Below are positions 20,315-29,279 of a DNA stretch of 64,000 nucleotides, piece after piece; positions within the stretch are counted from its first letter, which is position 1; the number at the start of each line of letters is the position of its first letter. Source of the DNA: Janthinobacterium agaricidamnosum (lineage in GTDB: Bacteria; Pseudomonadota; Gammaproteobacteria; Burkholderiales; Burkholderiaceae_D). The notes under the pieces are model-generated. The model made no database searches, was not told the origin of the DNA, and saw nothing but the letters and a program-made list of their open reading frames with translations. The stretch lies in assembly GCF_003667705.1 (NCBI RefSeq), contig NZ_CP033019.1, positions 1,798,001-1,862,000 of the forward strand, read 5' to 3'. The translations under genes were made by a program, and so were the position numbers.

Positions 20315-21207
20315 GCCAGCTCAGCCAAGTTAGCACCCTCGACGTTCCGGCCAAGCCGGCCATGAACCCCGTCTACCGCAAGCGCCTGCTGATGCACCGC
20401 GTCGGCATCGCCCTGTCGGTGGCCGCCATGGCCCTGGGCCTGGCCGTGCTCGTGTGGATTTTGTTCACGCTGGTGATCAAGGGTTTCGGCGCGCTGTCCG
20501 TCGATCTGTTCACGCAAACGACGCCGGCTCCCGGCAGCGAAGGCGGCGGCTTGATCAACGCCATCGTCGGCAGCGCCCTGATGGTGGGCCTGGCCACCGT
20601 CGTCAGCACCCCGATCGGCATCCTGGCCGGCATCTATCTGGCCGAATACGGCGAAGAAAACAAGCTGGCGCAAGTGACGCGTTTCGTCACCGACATCATG
20701 CTGTCGGCGCCATCGATCGTCATCGGCCTGTTCGTGTATGCGCTGTACGTGGCGCACGTGAAACACTTCTCCGGTTACGCCGGTGCCATCGCCTTGTCCC
20801 TGATCGCCGTGCCCGTGGTGGTGCGCACGACGGACAATATGCTGCGCCTGGTGCCGAACAGCCTGCTGGAAGCCGCGTTTGCCCTGGGCGCGCCGCGCTG
20901 GAAGGTCGCCACCCTGGTGCGCTTGCGCGCTGTAAAAGCTGGCGTGATCACCGGCGTACTGCTGGCCTTGGCCCGCATCGCCGGCGAAACGGCGCCGCTG
21001 CTGTTCACGGCCCTGAATAACCAGTTCCAAAGCTTTAACATGAATGCGCCGATGGCCAACTTGCCGTCCGTCATCGCATCGTTTGCAATGAGCCCGTACG
21101 ACAACTGGCGCTCGCTGGCCTGGGGCGGCGCACTGCTGATCACCTTCAGCGTGCTGGCCCTGAATATCCTGTCGCGCACCGTGTTCAGCCAAAAAGTCCC
21201 ACATTAA
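20311..21207 (+). CDS. pstA: Phosphate ABC transporter permease PstA
   Basis: A 298-residue second permease subunit with about six spans. The EAA loop appears at [18 protein letters not shown] followed by [14 protein letters not shown], the PstA signature. It overlaps pstC by four bases and precedes pstB by 26 nt, so the four transport genes after pstS are one operon. Length is normal. Confidence 0.96.
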   Translation: MSQLSQVSTLDVPAKPAMNPVYRKRLLMHRVGIALSVAAMALGLAVLVWILFTLVIKGFGALSVDLFTQTTPAPGSEGGGLINAIVGSALMVGLATVVSTPIGILAGIYLAEYGEENKLAQVTRFVTDIMLSAPSIVIGLFVYALYVAHVKHFSGYAGAIALSLIAVPVVVRTTDNMLRLVPNSLLEAAFALGAPRWKVATLVRLRAVKAGVITGVLLALARIAGETAPLLFTALNNQFQSFNMNAPMANLPSVIASFAMSPYDNWRSLAWGGALLITFSVLALNILSRTVFSQKVPH

Positions 21208-21233
21208 ACAGATACCGAGCGAAGCGAACCCAT

Positions 21234-22028
21234 ATGAATACGCAAATGAATCCAGCCCAAGACTTGGCACCAAAGAAAAAAACCATCGAGATTTCGGGCC
21301 TGAACTTTTTTTACGGCAAAACGCAAAGCTTGCATAACGTCAACCTGGACATTCACGAGAAGAAGGTCACGGCCTTCATCGGCCCGTCCGGTTGCGGCAA
21401 GTCGCCCCTGCTGCGCACCCTGAACCGCATGTACGACCTGTATCCGGGCCAGCGCGCGGAAGGCTCCATCCTGTACCGCGGCCGCAACGTGCTCGACGCC
21501 GACCAGGACGTCAACATGCTGCGCGCCAAGGTCGGCATGGTGTTCCAGAAGCCGACGCCGTTCCCCATGTCCGTCTACGACAACATCGCCTTCGGCGTGC
21601 GCCTGTATGAAGACCTGTCGAAGGGTGAAATGGATGAGCGCGTCGAGTGGGCCCTGAAGAAGGCCGCGCTGTGGGGCGAAGTCAAGGACAAGCTGACCAA
21701 GAGCGGCCTGTCGCTGTCGGGCGGCCAGCAGCAGCGCCTGTGCATCGCGCGCGGCGTGGCCGTGAAACCGGACGTCTTGCTGCTCGACGAGCCGACCTCG
21801 GCGCTGGACCCGATCTCGACCTCGAAGGTGGAAGAGCTGATCAGCGAACTGAAACAGGATTACACGATCGCCATCGTGACGCACAATATGCAGCAGGCGG
21901 CGCGCTGCTCCGACTACACGGCGTATATGTATCTGGGCGAGCTGGTGGAATTCGGCGAAACGGACCAGATTTTCATGAATCCGGCCCGCAAGGAAACGCA
22001 GGATTACATCACGGGCCGCTTCGGCTGA
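21234..22028 (+). CDS. pstB: Phosphate ABC transporter ATPase PstB
   Basis: A 264-residue ATPase that powers PstCA. The signature [13 protein letters not shown] and Walker [13 protein letters not shown] are intact, as are the Q-loop (VFQKPTPFP) and H-loop (TH). The Walker A reads [11 protein letters not shown]: Lys56 and Ser57 are present, but residue 58 is Pro where the family has Thr (codon CCC; a single change from ACC). The Lys and Ser are the main phosphate and Mg ligands, so activity is not excluded, but Pro in the helix start is unexpected. Confidence 0.95.
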   Translation: MNTQMNPAQDLAPKKKTIEISGLNFFYGKTQSLHNVNLDIHEKKVTAFIGPSGCGKSPLLRTLNRMYDLYPGQRAEGSILYRGRNVLDADQDVNMLRAKVGMVFQKPTPFPMSVYDNIAFGVRLYEDLSKGEMDERVEWALKKAALWGEVKDKLTKSGLSLSGGQQQRLCIARGVAVKPDVLLLDEPTSALDPISTSKVEELISELKQDYTIAIVTHNMQQAARCSDYTAYMYLGELVEFGETDQIFMNPARKETQDYITGRFG

Positions 22029-22076
22029 TCCGCCCAGAATAACGATATACAAGACTACTGAATACGGAGAGACAGC

Positions 22077-22787
22077 ATGATAGGCGAACATTCATCCAAG
22101 CAATACGACAACGAACTCGAAGCGATCCGCTCGAAAGTGCTCCTGATGGGCGGCATCGTTGAAACCCAGTTCCTCGACGCGATGACATGCTTTCGCATCG
22201 GCAACCCGGAACGCGCCGACCGCGTGATGCGCGAAGACGACGTCGTCAACCAGCTGGAAGTGTCGCTGGACGACGCCTGCAGCCATTTGATCGTGCGCCG
22301 CCAGCCGGCCGCCAACGACTTGCGCACCATCATGGCCACTATCAAGGTGATTACCGACCTCGAGCGCGTAGGCGACGAGGCGACCAAAATCGCCCGCGTG
22401 GCGAAGAACTTGCACAAGCGGGGCAACGCCGTCGTCAACCATTACGAGATGGTGCGCGGCATCGCCAACACGGCCACCGACATGCTGCACGACGCGCTGG
22501 ACGCCTTCGCGCGCAACGATGGCAAGCAGGCATTACAATTAATTGCACAAGACGCCATCATCGACCATGAGTTTCGGTCTATCATGCGCAACCTGATTAC
22601 CTTTATGATGGAAGACCCGCGCACGATTTCGGCGGCGCTCGATACCCTGTGGGTGGCCAAGGCCATCGAACGGATCGGCGACCATGCGAAAAACATCGCC
22701 GAATACGTGATTTACGTGGTTGAAGGCAAGGACATCCGCCACACCAAGGTGGCTGCTCCCGCCATTTCCGAGGAGCTCCCTGAGTAA
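22077..22787 (+). CDS. phoU: Phosphate signalling protein PhoU
   Basis: A 236-residue PhoU with two three-helix bundles. The metal-binding acidic motifs are present as E-x3-D-type stretches (RVGDEATKIARV and RIGDHAKNIAEYV). PhoU links the Pst transporter to PhoR and keeps PhoB inactive in high phosphate. It begins 48 nt after pstB and ends 5 nt before phoB, so transport and signalling genes form one long operon. ATG 22077 follows GGAGAG. Confidence 0.96.
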   Translation: MIGEHSSKQYDNELEAIRSKVLLMGGIVETQFLDAMTCFRIGNPERADRVMREDDVVNQLEVSLDDACSHLIVRRQPAANDLRTIMATIKVITDLERVGDEATKIARVAKNLHKRGNAVVNHYEMVRGIANTATDMLHDALDAFARNDGKQALQLIAQDAIIDHEFRSIMRNLITFMMEDPRTISAALDTLWVAKAIERIGDHAKNIAEYVIYVVEGKDIRHTKVAAPAISEELPE

Positions 22788-22792
22788 GCTTT

Positions 22793-23482
22793 ATGGCATC
22801 TGATAAAACCACGGTATTGATTGTTGAAGATGAGCCGGCCATCGTTGAACTGGTGACCTATTCGCTGCGCGAATCCGGCTGGAATTGCTGTTCCGTACAA
22901 AACGTCGCCGATGCCTGGGAATTCATCCAGCACCGCACGCCGCATCTGATCCTGCTGGACTGGATGCTGCCGGACCAGACGGGTTTGCGCCTGCTGTCGC
23001 GCATCCGCGCCGACCGCAATTTCGCCGCCATCCCCGTCATCATGCTCACCGCCAAGAGCATGGAAGAAGACAAGCTGGCCGGACTGAACAGCGGGGCCGA
23101 CGATTACGTCACCAAGCCGTTCTCGCCGCGCGAGCTGCTGGCCCGCGCCAAGGCCCTGTTGCGACGCAAGAGTCCGGAACACGCGCAGGCGCCCATGCGC
23201 GCCGGCAACGTGGCCCTGGACCCCGTCAGCTGCACGGTGATGATGGATGAACAGAAGATCGATATCGGCCATGCCGAATACAAGCTGCTGAAATTCCTGC
23301 TGGCCCATCCGGAGCGCGTGTTTTCGCGCAGCCAGCTGCTCGACAAGGTGTGGGGCGACCATGTGGTGATCGAGGAACGCACGGTCGATGTCCACGTATT
23401 GCGCTTGCGCAAAGCCTTGAAAGAGGCGGAAAGCCTGATCAAGACCGTGCGCAGCGTCGGCTACATGTTGTCTGAAAAGTAA
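22793..23482 (+). CDS. phoB: Phosphate regulon response regulator PhoB
   Basis: A 229-residue OmpR/PhoB-type regulator. The receiver domain has the acidic pair ED at 12-13, phospho-acceptor Asp56 (LLDWMLPDQTG) and Lys in VTKPFSPRELL. A C-terminal winged helix (LDKVWGDHVVIEERTVDVHV) binds Pho boxes such as those at 17767 and 17865. When phosphorylated by PhoR it activates the pst operon and probably ppk. Confidence 0.97.
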   Translation: MASDKTTVLIVEDEPAIVELVTYSLRESGWNCCSVQNVADAWEFIQHRTPHLILLDWMLPDQTGLRLLSRIRADRNFAAIPVIMLTAKSMEEDKLAGLNSGADDYVTKPFSPRELLARAKALLRRKSPEHAQAPMRAGNVALDPVSCTVMMDEQKIDIGHAEYKLLKFLLAHPERVFSRSQLLDKVWGDHVVIEERTVDVHVLRLRKALKEAESLIKTVRSVGYMLSEK

Positions 23483-23493
23483 AGCCTCACTCT

Positions 23494-24810
23494 ATGAATC
23501 CGAAATTGCTGTTCTGGGTACCGGCCGCCCTGCGCATGGTGCTGGCGCTGCTGGGCGTGGCCGTCGTCTGGTATCTGTTCGGCGCCACGTATGCGCTGGG
23601 CATCGCCTTCGTGCTGATGGCCATGATGGTCTTCGTGCAGCTGTCGTATTTGTTCCAGCTGAGTAACTGGCTGGACAATCCGCAAAGCGCCAAGCTGCCC
23701 GACGGCTGGGGCGCCTGGACCAGCATCTTCGCGCGCCTGTACCGCATGCGCCGCGATGACGAGAAAAACCAGGCCGAGCTGACGGAATGGCTGGCGCGTT
23801 TCCGCCAGGCCATGCATCTGTTGCCCGACGGCGTAGTCATCATGGATGACGTGCTGTTCCTCGAATGGTGCAATCCTGCCGCCGAGAAACACCTGGGCCT
23901 CACGCACGAGCGCGACAAGGGCATGCGCGTGACGAATTTGATCCGCAGCCCCGAGTTCATGGATTACATCATCCTGGGCCGCTACGACCAGCCGCTGACG
24001 ATTACCTTCCGCAACCGCAAGCTGATCGTGCAAATCATCCCGTTCGAGAACCGCCGCCAGATCCTCGTCACGCACGACGTGACGGAGACGGAACGCATCG
24101 AAATGATGCGCCGCGACTTCATCGCCAACGCTTCGCACGAATTGCGCACGCCGCTGACGGTCATCGTCGGCTTCCTGGAAATCGCTTCCGCCGAGCTGGA
24201 CCTGGATGCCGCCACGCGCGCCGCCCACCTCAAGCTGATGACGGAGCAGGGTCACCGCATGCAGCATCTGATCGAGGACATGCTGACCCTGTCGCGCCTG
24301 GAATCGGTCGACTATCCGCTGCGCCCCGAGCCCGTGGACATCAAAAAGCTCATGCAGCAAGTCTTGCGCGACGCCAAGGGCTTGTCGGCCGGAAAGCATG
24401 AAGTGACCATGGAATGCGACGGCCCCGACGTGCTGGGCAGCTACGACGAACTGTACAGCGCCTTCGGCAACCTGGCCTCGAACGCCGTGCGCTACACGCC
24501 GGCCGGCGGCACCATCACCCTGCGCTGGCAGGATGGCCCGGCCGGACCGCAATTCATCGCGCAAGACACGGGCATCGGCATCAGCCAGGAACATATTTCG
24601 CGCCTGACGGAACGTTTCTACCGCGTCGACAAGAGCCGCTCGCGCGAAACGCAGGGCACGGGCCTGGGCCTGGCCATCGTCAAGCACGTGCTGCTGCGCC
24701 ACGGCGGTACCCTGGCCATCCAGTCCGTGGCCGACAAGGGCAGCAGTTTTATCGTCAGCATGCCCAAATCCGTCGTCACGCCGCTGCAGAGCGAGTTGCT
24801 GGTCAAGTAG
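23494..24810 (+). CDS. phoR: Phosphate regulon sensor kinase PhoR
   Basis: A 438-residue inner-membrane kinase. It has N-terminal hydrophobic spans (about residues 8-55), a PAS-like middle and the dimerisation domain with His215 in ANASHELRTPL. The HATPase domain has N box GNLASNAVRYTP, G1 DTGIGI and G2 GTGLGLAIV. No large periplasmic sensor is present, in keeping with PhoR reading the Pst-PhoU state rather than phosphate itself. A short inverted repeat follows the stop. Confidence 0.96.
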   Translation: MNPKLLFWVPAALRMVLALLGVAVVWYLFGATYALGIAFVLMAMMVFVQLSYLFQLSNWLDNPQSAKLPDGWGAWTSIFARLYRMRRDDEKNQAELTEWLARFRQAMHLLPDGVVIMDDVLFLEWCNPAAEKHLGLTHERDKGMRVTNLIRSPEFMDYIILGRYDQPLTITFRNRKLIVQIIPFENRRQILVTHDVTETERIEMMRRDFIANASHELRTPLTVIVGFLEIASAELDLDAATRAAHLKLMTEQGHRMQHLIEDMLTLSRLESVDYPLRPEPVDIKKLMQQVLRDAKGLSAGKHEVTMECDGPDVLGSYDELYSAFGNLASNAVRYTPAGGTITLRWQDGPAGPQFIAQDTGIGISQEHISRLTERFYRVDKSRSRETQGTGLGLAIVKHVLLRHGGTLAIQSVADKGSSFIVSMPKSVVTPLQSELLVK

Positions 24811-24817
24811 GCCGGGG

Positions 24818-24832
24818 AGGGGAGCATCCCCT
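24818..24832 (+). terminator. Short hairpin after phoR
   Basis: AGGGGA and TCCCCT flank a GCA loop 8 nt after the phoR stop; the following GCCTGTTT is only mildly T-rich. It is a candidate end point of the pst-pho operon. Confidence 0.4.
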
Positions 24833-24886
24833 GCCTGTTTCCCGTGCGACTAGTGCAAAGTTGGCATAAGTCGTTACAATCTGGCT

Positions 24887-26083
24887 ATGACTTTAATCAA
24901 CGCCTCTTTTCGCCAAGCCGGCGCGCAGCAACTGGCCCAGTCGCTGCTGGCCGCGCGCCAGGACACCCTTTCCCTGTTTGACTGTTACGTCACTGCCGGC
25001 CTGGACGTGGTGGCGGGCCTGCCCCGTCATCCGCGCCTCAATCCGCCTTTATGGCAACTGGCGCAGATCGCCTGGTTTGCCGAGTGGTTCATCCTGCGCG
25101 AAGCGGCGTCCAGCCATCCGGCCGATGCTATTTATAACTCCCTGCTGACGCGCGGCGACGACTTGTTCGACGCCAACATGGTGCAGCAGCGCGCGCGCTG
25201 GACGCTGGAACTGCCCAGTCCTGGCGCCGTCAAAACGTATTGCCACGAAGTACTCGACAGGGTCCTCGATAAACTGTCGCGCGAAGCCAATGTCGACAGC
25301 GCCCTGGCGCCGTACCGGCTGGCCCTGGCCCATGAAGACTTGTGTGGCGAGGAAATGCTGGCCGGCCTGCAATGGCTGGGCCTGGAAGCACCGGAATCCC
25401 TGGCCGCCAGCCCGGCTTTGCCGCCCGGAGCGGGCCAGATCGCTTTTCCTGGCGGTACCATCGCACTGGGTTCGCCGCGCGGGAACGGGTTTGCCTTCGA
25501 CAATGAATCGCCGCCCCACAGCTGCCACGTGGCGCCGTTTTCCATCGATGCCTGCGCCGTATCCAATGCCCAGTTTGCCGACTTCGTCGCCGATGGCGGC
25601 TACCAGAACCGCCAGTTCTGGAGCGCGGCCGGCAGCGCCTGGCTGATGCGGCAGGAGCGCTCGTCGCCGCTGTACTGGCTGCGCGAAGCGACGCAGTGGC
25701 GCACCATGCGTTTCGGGCAGCGCACGACCTTGCCGCCGAACGAAGCCGTGCGCCACATCAACCTGTATGAAGCGCAGGCCTATTGCGCCTGGGCGGGGCG
25801 CCGCCTGGCGACCGAGGCGGAATGGGAGTATGCTGCGCTGTCCGGCCACCCGCGCTTTCACTGGGGCCAGGTGTGGGAGTGGACGGCGACGCCGTTCGAG
25901 CCGTATCCGGGCTTTGCGGTGGATGCCTGGCGCGAATATTCGGCGCCGTATTTCATGCAGCACCAGGTACTGCGCGGCGCCTCCTTCGCCACGCCGCCGC
26001 GCCTGCATTCGGCCCGCATGCGCGCCTTCCATGCGCCCGAACGGGGCGACATCTTTGCCGGCTTGCGCACCTGCGCCTGGTAG
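24887..26083 (+). CDS. EgtB/SenA-like protein with altered iron ligands
   Basis: A 398-residue protein with an N-terminal DinB_2-type helical domain (about 15-165) and a C-terminal FGE-sulfatase domain (about 185-398, FPGGTIALGSPRG to VWEWTATPF and LRGASFA). This is the layout of the sulfoxide synthase EgtB and the selenoneine synthase SenA. In EgtB three His bind iron, in GHT-like and HExxH-like segments. Here the matching residues read Q60 (PLWQLAQIAWF), H149 and C153 (AHEDLCGEE). Two of three ligands are therefore changed. It lies alone, without senB, senC or egtD nearby. It may be an inactive or repurposed paralog. Confidence 0.75.
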   Translation: MTLINASFRQAGAQQLAQSLLAARQDTLSLFDCYVTAGLDVVAGLPRHPRLNPPLWQLAQIAWFAEWFILREAASSHPADAIYNSLLTRGDDLFDANMVQQRARWTLELPSPGAVKTYCHEVLDRVLDKLSREANVDSALAPYRLALAHEDLCGEEMLAGLQWLGLEAPESLAASPALPPGAGQIAFPGGTIALGSPRGNGFAFDNESPPHSCHVAPFSIDACAVSNAQFADFVADGGYQNRQFWSAAGSAWLMRQERSSPLYWLREATQWRTMRFGQRTTLPPNEAVRHINLYEAQAYCAWAGRRLATEAEWEYAALSGHPRFHWGQVWEWTATPFEPYPGFAVDAWREYSAPYFMQHQVLRGASFATPPRLHSARMRAFHAPERGDIFAGLRTCAW

Positions 26084-26116
26084 CGCGCCGAGAACAGACA
26101 TCATTTCAGGATACCC

Positions 26117-28063
26117 TTGAGTACAGATAACGCCCCGCAGTTCATTCCCAAACGCATCACGCCCACGCCGGAGCAGGTCGCCATCCAGACGGCGCAAAAG
26201 AAAGTGGTCTTGATCGACGCCAATGCCGGCGCGGCCAAGACGACGACCCTGGCCCTGCGCCTGGCCGAAGCCCTGCACCGGGGCCGCGCGCCCGAACGCA
26301 TGCTGGCCCTCGTCTTCACGGAAGCGGCGCGCGTGGCCCTGCGCCAGCGCCTGCTGGAAGTGGGCGTGCCGCTCGGTGTCGTCAAGCGCCTGACGGTCGA
26401 CACCTTCGACGCCTTTGCCGCCAAGGTGCTGTTGCAGCTGGAAAACATGCAGGTGGCCTCCATGCGCAGCGATGAAGAGCTGCGCCCCGTGGCCTGGGAA
26501 GCGCTGGAAGTGGTCTCCGAGAAATACGCTCACCGCTATCCGCTGGAAATCAACACGACGAATGGCGCCATCGCCGAATTCCTGAAACTGCAATTGCGCA
26601 CCAAGGCGCGCCTGGATTTCCAGAATCCCGACTTCGAGAGCAACTCGCTCGATGACAACCTGGAAATGCTGGGCATGTCGCGCACGCATTATCTGTGGCT
26701 GCGCGAATATGAAGGCTTGCGCGGCGCCGACACGGGCGATATCCAGTTCCGCGCGCCCTTCGACGCCACCTACGACCTCGTGCGCATGCTCGACGGCGAC
26801 GAGCCGCTGCGCCAGCAATTGCCGGCCTTCCAGATCATCGTGGCCGATGAATTGCACGACTTGAACGAGGCGTCGTTCCGCCTGCTGACCATGCTGATAC
26901 GCCGCGGCAACGCCTTTTTCTGCGGCGCCGGCGACAAGGATCAAGTGATCTACACGTGGTCGGGCGCTGACCACCGCTTCCTGCGCCAGCGCTTCGAGCA
27001 GGAATTTCCCGCCTTGCAGCGCCTGCCGCTGACGGCGTCCTACCGCTACGGCCCGCAACTGGCGCAGGCTGTCGGCGTGCTGAAAAACAAGCCCAGCGTG
27101 TCGGCCCTGTCGCGCGCCACCCACATTGAACTGCTCGAGTATGACCATGCGCAGCCGCAAGCGTGCAGCGCCCAGCTGATCGCCGCGCTCGAACACGCAC
27201 ATGCGGGCACGACGGCCATCTTGCTGCGCGACCGCGACCAGGCGATCCGCGTGGAAACGGCCCTGTTCCAGAGCGGCATCGCGTATGGCCTGGTGGACAT
27301 GAACAGTTATCTGCTGAGCCTGGAAGTGCTGATGCTGCGCGGCATGGTCGCCATCGCCCGCAAGGATTTGCACGCGATCAAGAGCGGCCCGCGCCGCGGC
27401 GAAATCCTCGAAGCCCTGGTGGCCTTCGCGGAAATCCCGTTTACACGCGCGGAATTGCAGCAAGCCAAGGCCGACGTGGCCAATTATCCCGACTTGCTGG
27501 AAGGTTTCTTGACGAACCAGCTGGCCAAGTCGCAGAACCAGGACAAGGCGGCGCTGACCCTGGCCGCCGTCGATTACCTGCGCGCCTTGCCCCCCGATGC
27601 CCTGGCCGGCGACGCGCTGCAGCACATCTTTGGCCTGATGCAGCTGGAACAGACGGCGCGCCGCATCTATGTCGACCCTGCCCAGGCGCGGGTCGTGGCC
27701 CGTTCCCTGCATGGCTTTATCGCCGTGTGCCGCGAAGCGGGCGTGGCGCTGGGCGGCTTCGCCGGCTGGCTGGGCGAGATGGAAGACGCCGTGACGGTCT
27801 CGACTGGCAAGGCCAAGCTGGTCATCGCCTGCATCGACCAGATCAAGGGCCTCGAATACAACCACGTGATCCTGCCTTACCTGGCCGTCGACGAATTCCC
27901 GCGCAGCAAGACTGATCCGCTGGAAGAAGAGAACCGTTTTTATGTGGCCGCCACGCGCGCACGCGACAGGCTCAGCTTGCTGACGCCGGAAGACCCCGCC
28001 TACCGGAGCCGCTACATCGCCGCCCTGCAGCTGAAAAACAAGACTGTTGCGTCCAAGGCATAA
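26117..28063 (+). CDS. UvrD-like superfamily I helicase, TTG start
   Basis: A 648-residue SF1A helicase. Motif I is ANAGAAKTTTL, motif II DELHD, motif III GDKDQVIYTWSGAD, and motif VI NRFYVAATRARDRL, with motif V near IDQIKGLEYNHVIL. The Walker A has Ala-Ala-Lys in place of the usual Gly-Ser-Gly-Lys of UvrD. The start is TTG 26117, as no in-frame ATG lies near. It lacks the long 2B region of UvrD and is shorter than UvrD (about 720). Its job, whether repair, conflict resolution or defence, cannot be read from context. It lies 33 nt after the EgtB-like gene. Confidence 0.8.
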   Translation: MSTDNAPQFIPKRITPTPEQVAIQTAQKKVVLIDANAGAAKTTTLALRLAEALHRGRAPERMLALVFTEAARVALRQRLLEVGVPLGVVKRLTVDTFDAFAAKVLLQLENMQVASMRSDEELRPVAWEALEVVSEKYAHRYPLEINTTNGAIAEFLKLQLRTKARLDFQNPDFESNSLDDNLEMLGMSRTHYLWLREYEGLRGADTGDIQFRAPFDATYDLVRMLDGDEPLRQQLPAFQIIVADELHDLNEASFRLLTMLIRRGNAFFCGAGDKDQVIYTWSGADHRFLRQRFEQEFPALQRLPLTASYRYGPQLAQAVGVLKNKPSVSALSRATHIELLEYDHAQPQACSAQLIAALEHAHAGTTAILLRDRDQAIRVETALFQSGIAYGLVDMNSYLLSLEVLMLRGMVAIARKDLHAIKSGPRRGEILEALVAFAEIPFTRAELQQAKADVANYPDLLEGFLTNQLAKSQNQDKAALTLAAVDYLRALPPDALAGDALQHIFGLMQLEQTARRIYVDPAQARVVARSLHGFIAVCREAGVALGGFAGWLGEMEDAVTVSTGKAKLVIACIDQIKGLEYNHVILPYLAVDEFPRSKTDPLEEENRFYVAATRARDRLSLLTPEDPAYRSRYIAALQLKNKTVASKA

Positions 28064-28155
28064 ATCTTTTGCCGCGCGGCCGCTTTTTGCGAAAGACGAA
28101 AGCGCGCATACTTTGTTCATGTGATCGCTTTTGATCTGAATTAACAAAGCTAACC

Positions 28156-28163
28156 AAGGAGGA
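28156..28163 (+). promoter_or_regulatory. Displaced Shine-Dalgarno of the epimerase gene
   Basis: AAGGAGGA is a near-perfect ribosome site with no start codon within 20 nt. A palindromic element (28166-28285) follows at once. Removing it would place the site about 9 nt before ATG 28292, the normal distance. Confidence 0.7.
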
Positions 28164-28165
28164 AC

Positions 28166-28285
28166 GACGCCTAACAAAACCGTAGCGAGCGGCGATGATT
28201 TGTGGCTAAGAAGCGCAACCGTGCTGGAGCACGGTGAGCATCGCAGGCCGCAAAGCGCGACGCGCAGTAGGTTTTGTTTGGCGTC
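28166..28285. repeat. 120-nt palindromic element, copy 3
   Basis: Terminal arms GACGCCTAACAAAACC and GGTTTTGTTTGGCGTC (one mismatch); central hairpin ACCGTGC-TGGA-GCACGGT; the conserved GTAGCGAGCGG, GAAGCGCAAC, GAGCATCGCAGGCCG and GCGACGCGCAGTA blocks are all present. It sits between AAGGAGGA and the epimerase ATG, so it must be a later insertion. Confidence 0.85.
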
Positions 28286-28291
28286 CACGGT

Positions 28292-29206
28292 ATGAAAGTA
28301 TTTTTGACAGGTGCGGCAGGTTTCATCGGCAGTTCCATCGCGGCGGGCCTCGTGCGCGCCGGCCATCAGGTCACGGGCCTCGTGCGCAAGCCGGAGCAGG
28401 TGGCCGAGCTGGCCACTATCGGCGTGCAGGGTATCGTCGGTACCTTGAACGACCGCGAGCTGATCATCGAACAGGCGAGGGCGGCGGACGCCGTCATCAA
28501 TGCGGCCAGCAGCGACCACCGGGGCGCCGTGGAAACCATCATTGAAGCGCTGGCCGGCAGCAACAAGCCTTTCCTCCACACCAGCGGCTCGTCCATCGTG
28601 GGCGACGCGTCGGGCGGCGAGGGCACGGAACAGATCTATTATGAAGACAAGCTGCCGGCGCCCACGGCCGACAAGGCGGGACGGGTCGCCATCGATGAGC
28701 TGGTGCTGGCCAGCGCAGGCCAGGGCGTGCGCGCCAGCGTGTTGTGCAACACCCTGATCTACGGCCATGGTGCCTTGCCGCGCGACAGCGTGCAGCTGCC
28801 CCGTTTGCTCAAGCAGGCGCGCAAGAGCGGCATCGTGCGCCACGTGGGGCCGGGCCGCAACATCTGGTCCAACGTGCATATCGACGATGTCGTCAGCCTG
28901 TATTTGCTGGCGCTGGAAAACTCGCCGGCCGGCACCTTTTACTTTGTCGAGTCGGGCGAAGCGGCTTTCCGCGACATGACGGCCGCCATCGCCCAGGCAC
29001 TGGACCTGGGACCTGCGCAGGACTGGCCGCTGCCGGAAGCGATTGCCGAATGGGGTTACGAGATGGCTTCCTACGGCCTCGGCTCCAACAGCCGCGTGCG
29101 CGGCGAGCGGGCGCGCAAGCTGCTGGGCTGGCAGCCGCAGGGACCGTCCGTGCTGGCATGGATCGGGAACGACATGCTGCGTTCGCCGCGCGCCACGACT
29201 GCTTGA
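28292..29206 (+). CDS. NAD(P)-dependent epimerase/dehydratase-family protein
   Basis: A 304-residue short-chain-dehydrogenase-like protein. The N-terminal Rossmann motif is LTGAAGFIGSSIA (GxxGxxG). The middle has HTSGSSIVG and the C-terminal part a substrate domain with LGWQPQGPSVL. Unlike classical epimerases the YxxxK pair is not obvious, so it belongs to the atypical SDR groups. Start ATG 28292 is chosen because the protein opens with MKVFLTGAAGF. A TTG at 28274 would read through the repeat element. The usual ribosome site has been moved 130 nt upstream by that element. Confidence 0.85.
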   Translation: MKVFLTGAAGFIGSSIAAGLVRAGHQVTGLVRKPEQVAELATIGVQGIVGTLNDRELIIEQARAADAVINAASSDHRGAVETIIEALAGSNKPFLHTSGSSIVGDASGGEGTEQIYYEDKLPAPTADKAGRVAIDELVLASAGQGVRASVLCNTLIYGHGALPRDSVQLPRLLKQARKSGIVRHVGPGRNIWSNVHIDDVVSLYLLALENSPAGTFYFVESGEAAFRDMTAAIAQALDLGPAQDWPLPEAIAEWGYEMASYGLGSNSRVRGERARKLLGWQPQGPSVLAWIGNDMLRSPRATTA

Positions 29207-29279
29207 TGCAGCTCAGCAAATCCGCATCTGTGTGCGCTAGCGAACGGTGCTTTTGCCCGATCGGGAGTATGATGCCTTT

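Noticed and set aside
25049..28879. Very long minus-strand frame (over 1200 codons)
   Set aside because: It lies opposite three well-recognised plus-strand genes and shows low-complexity His/Gln/Arg-rich translation typical of GC-rich antisense frames.
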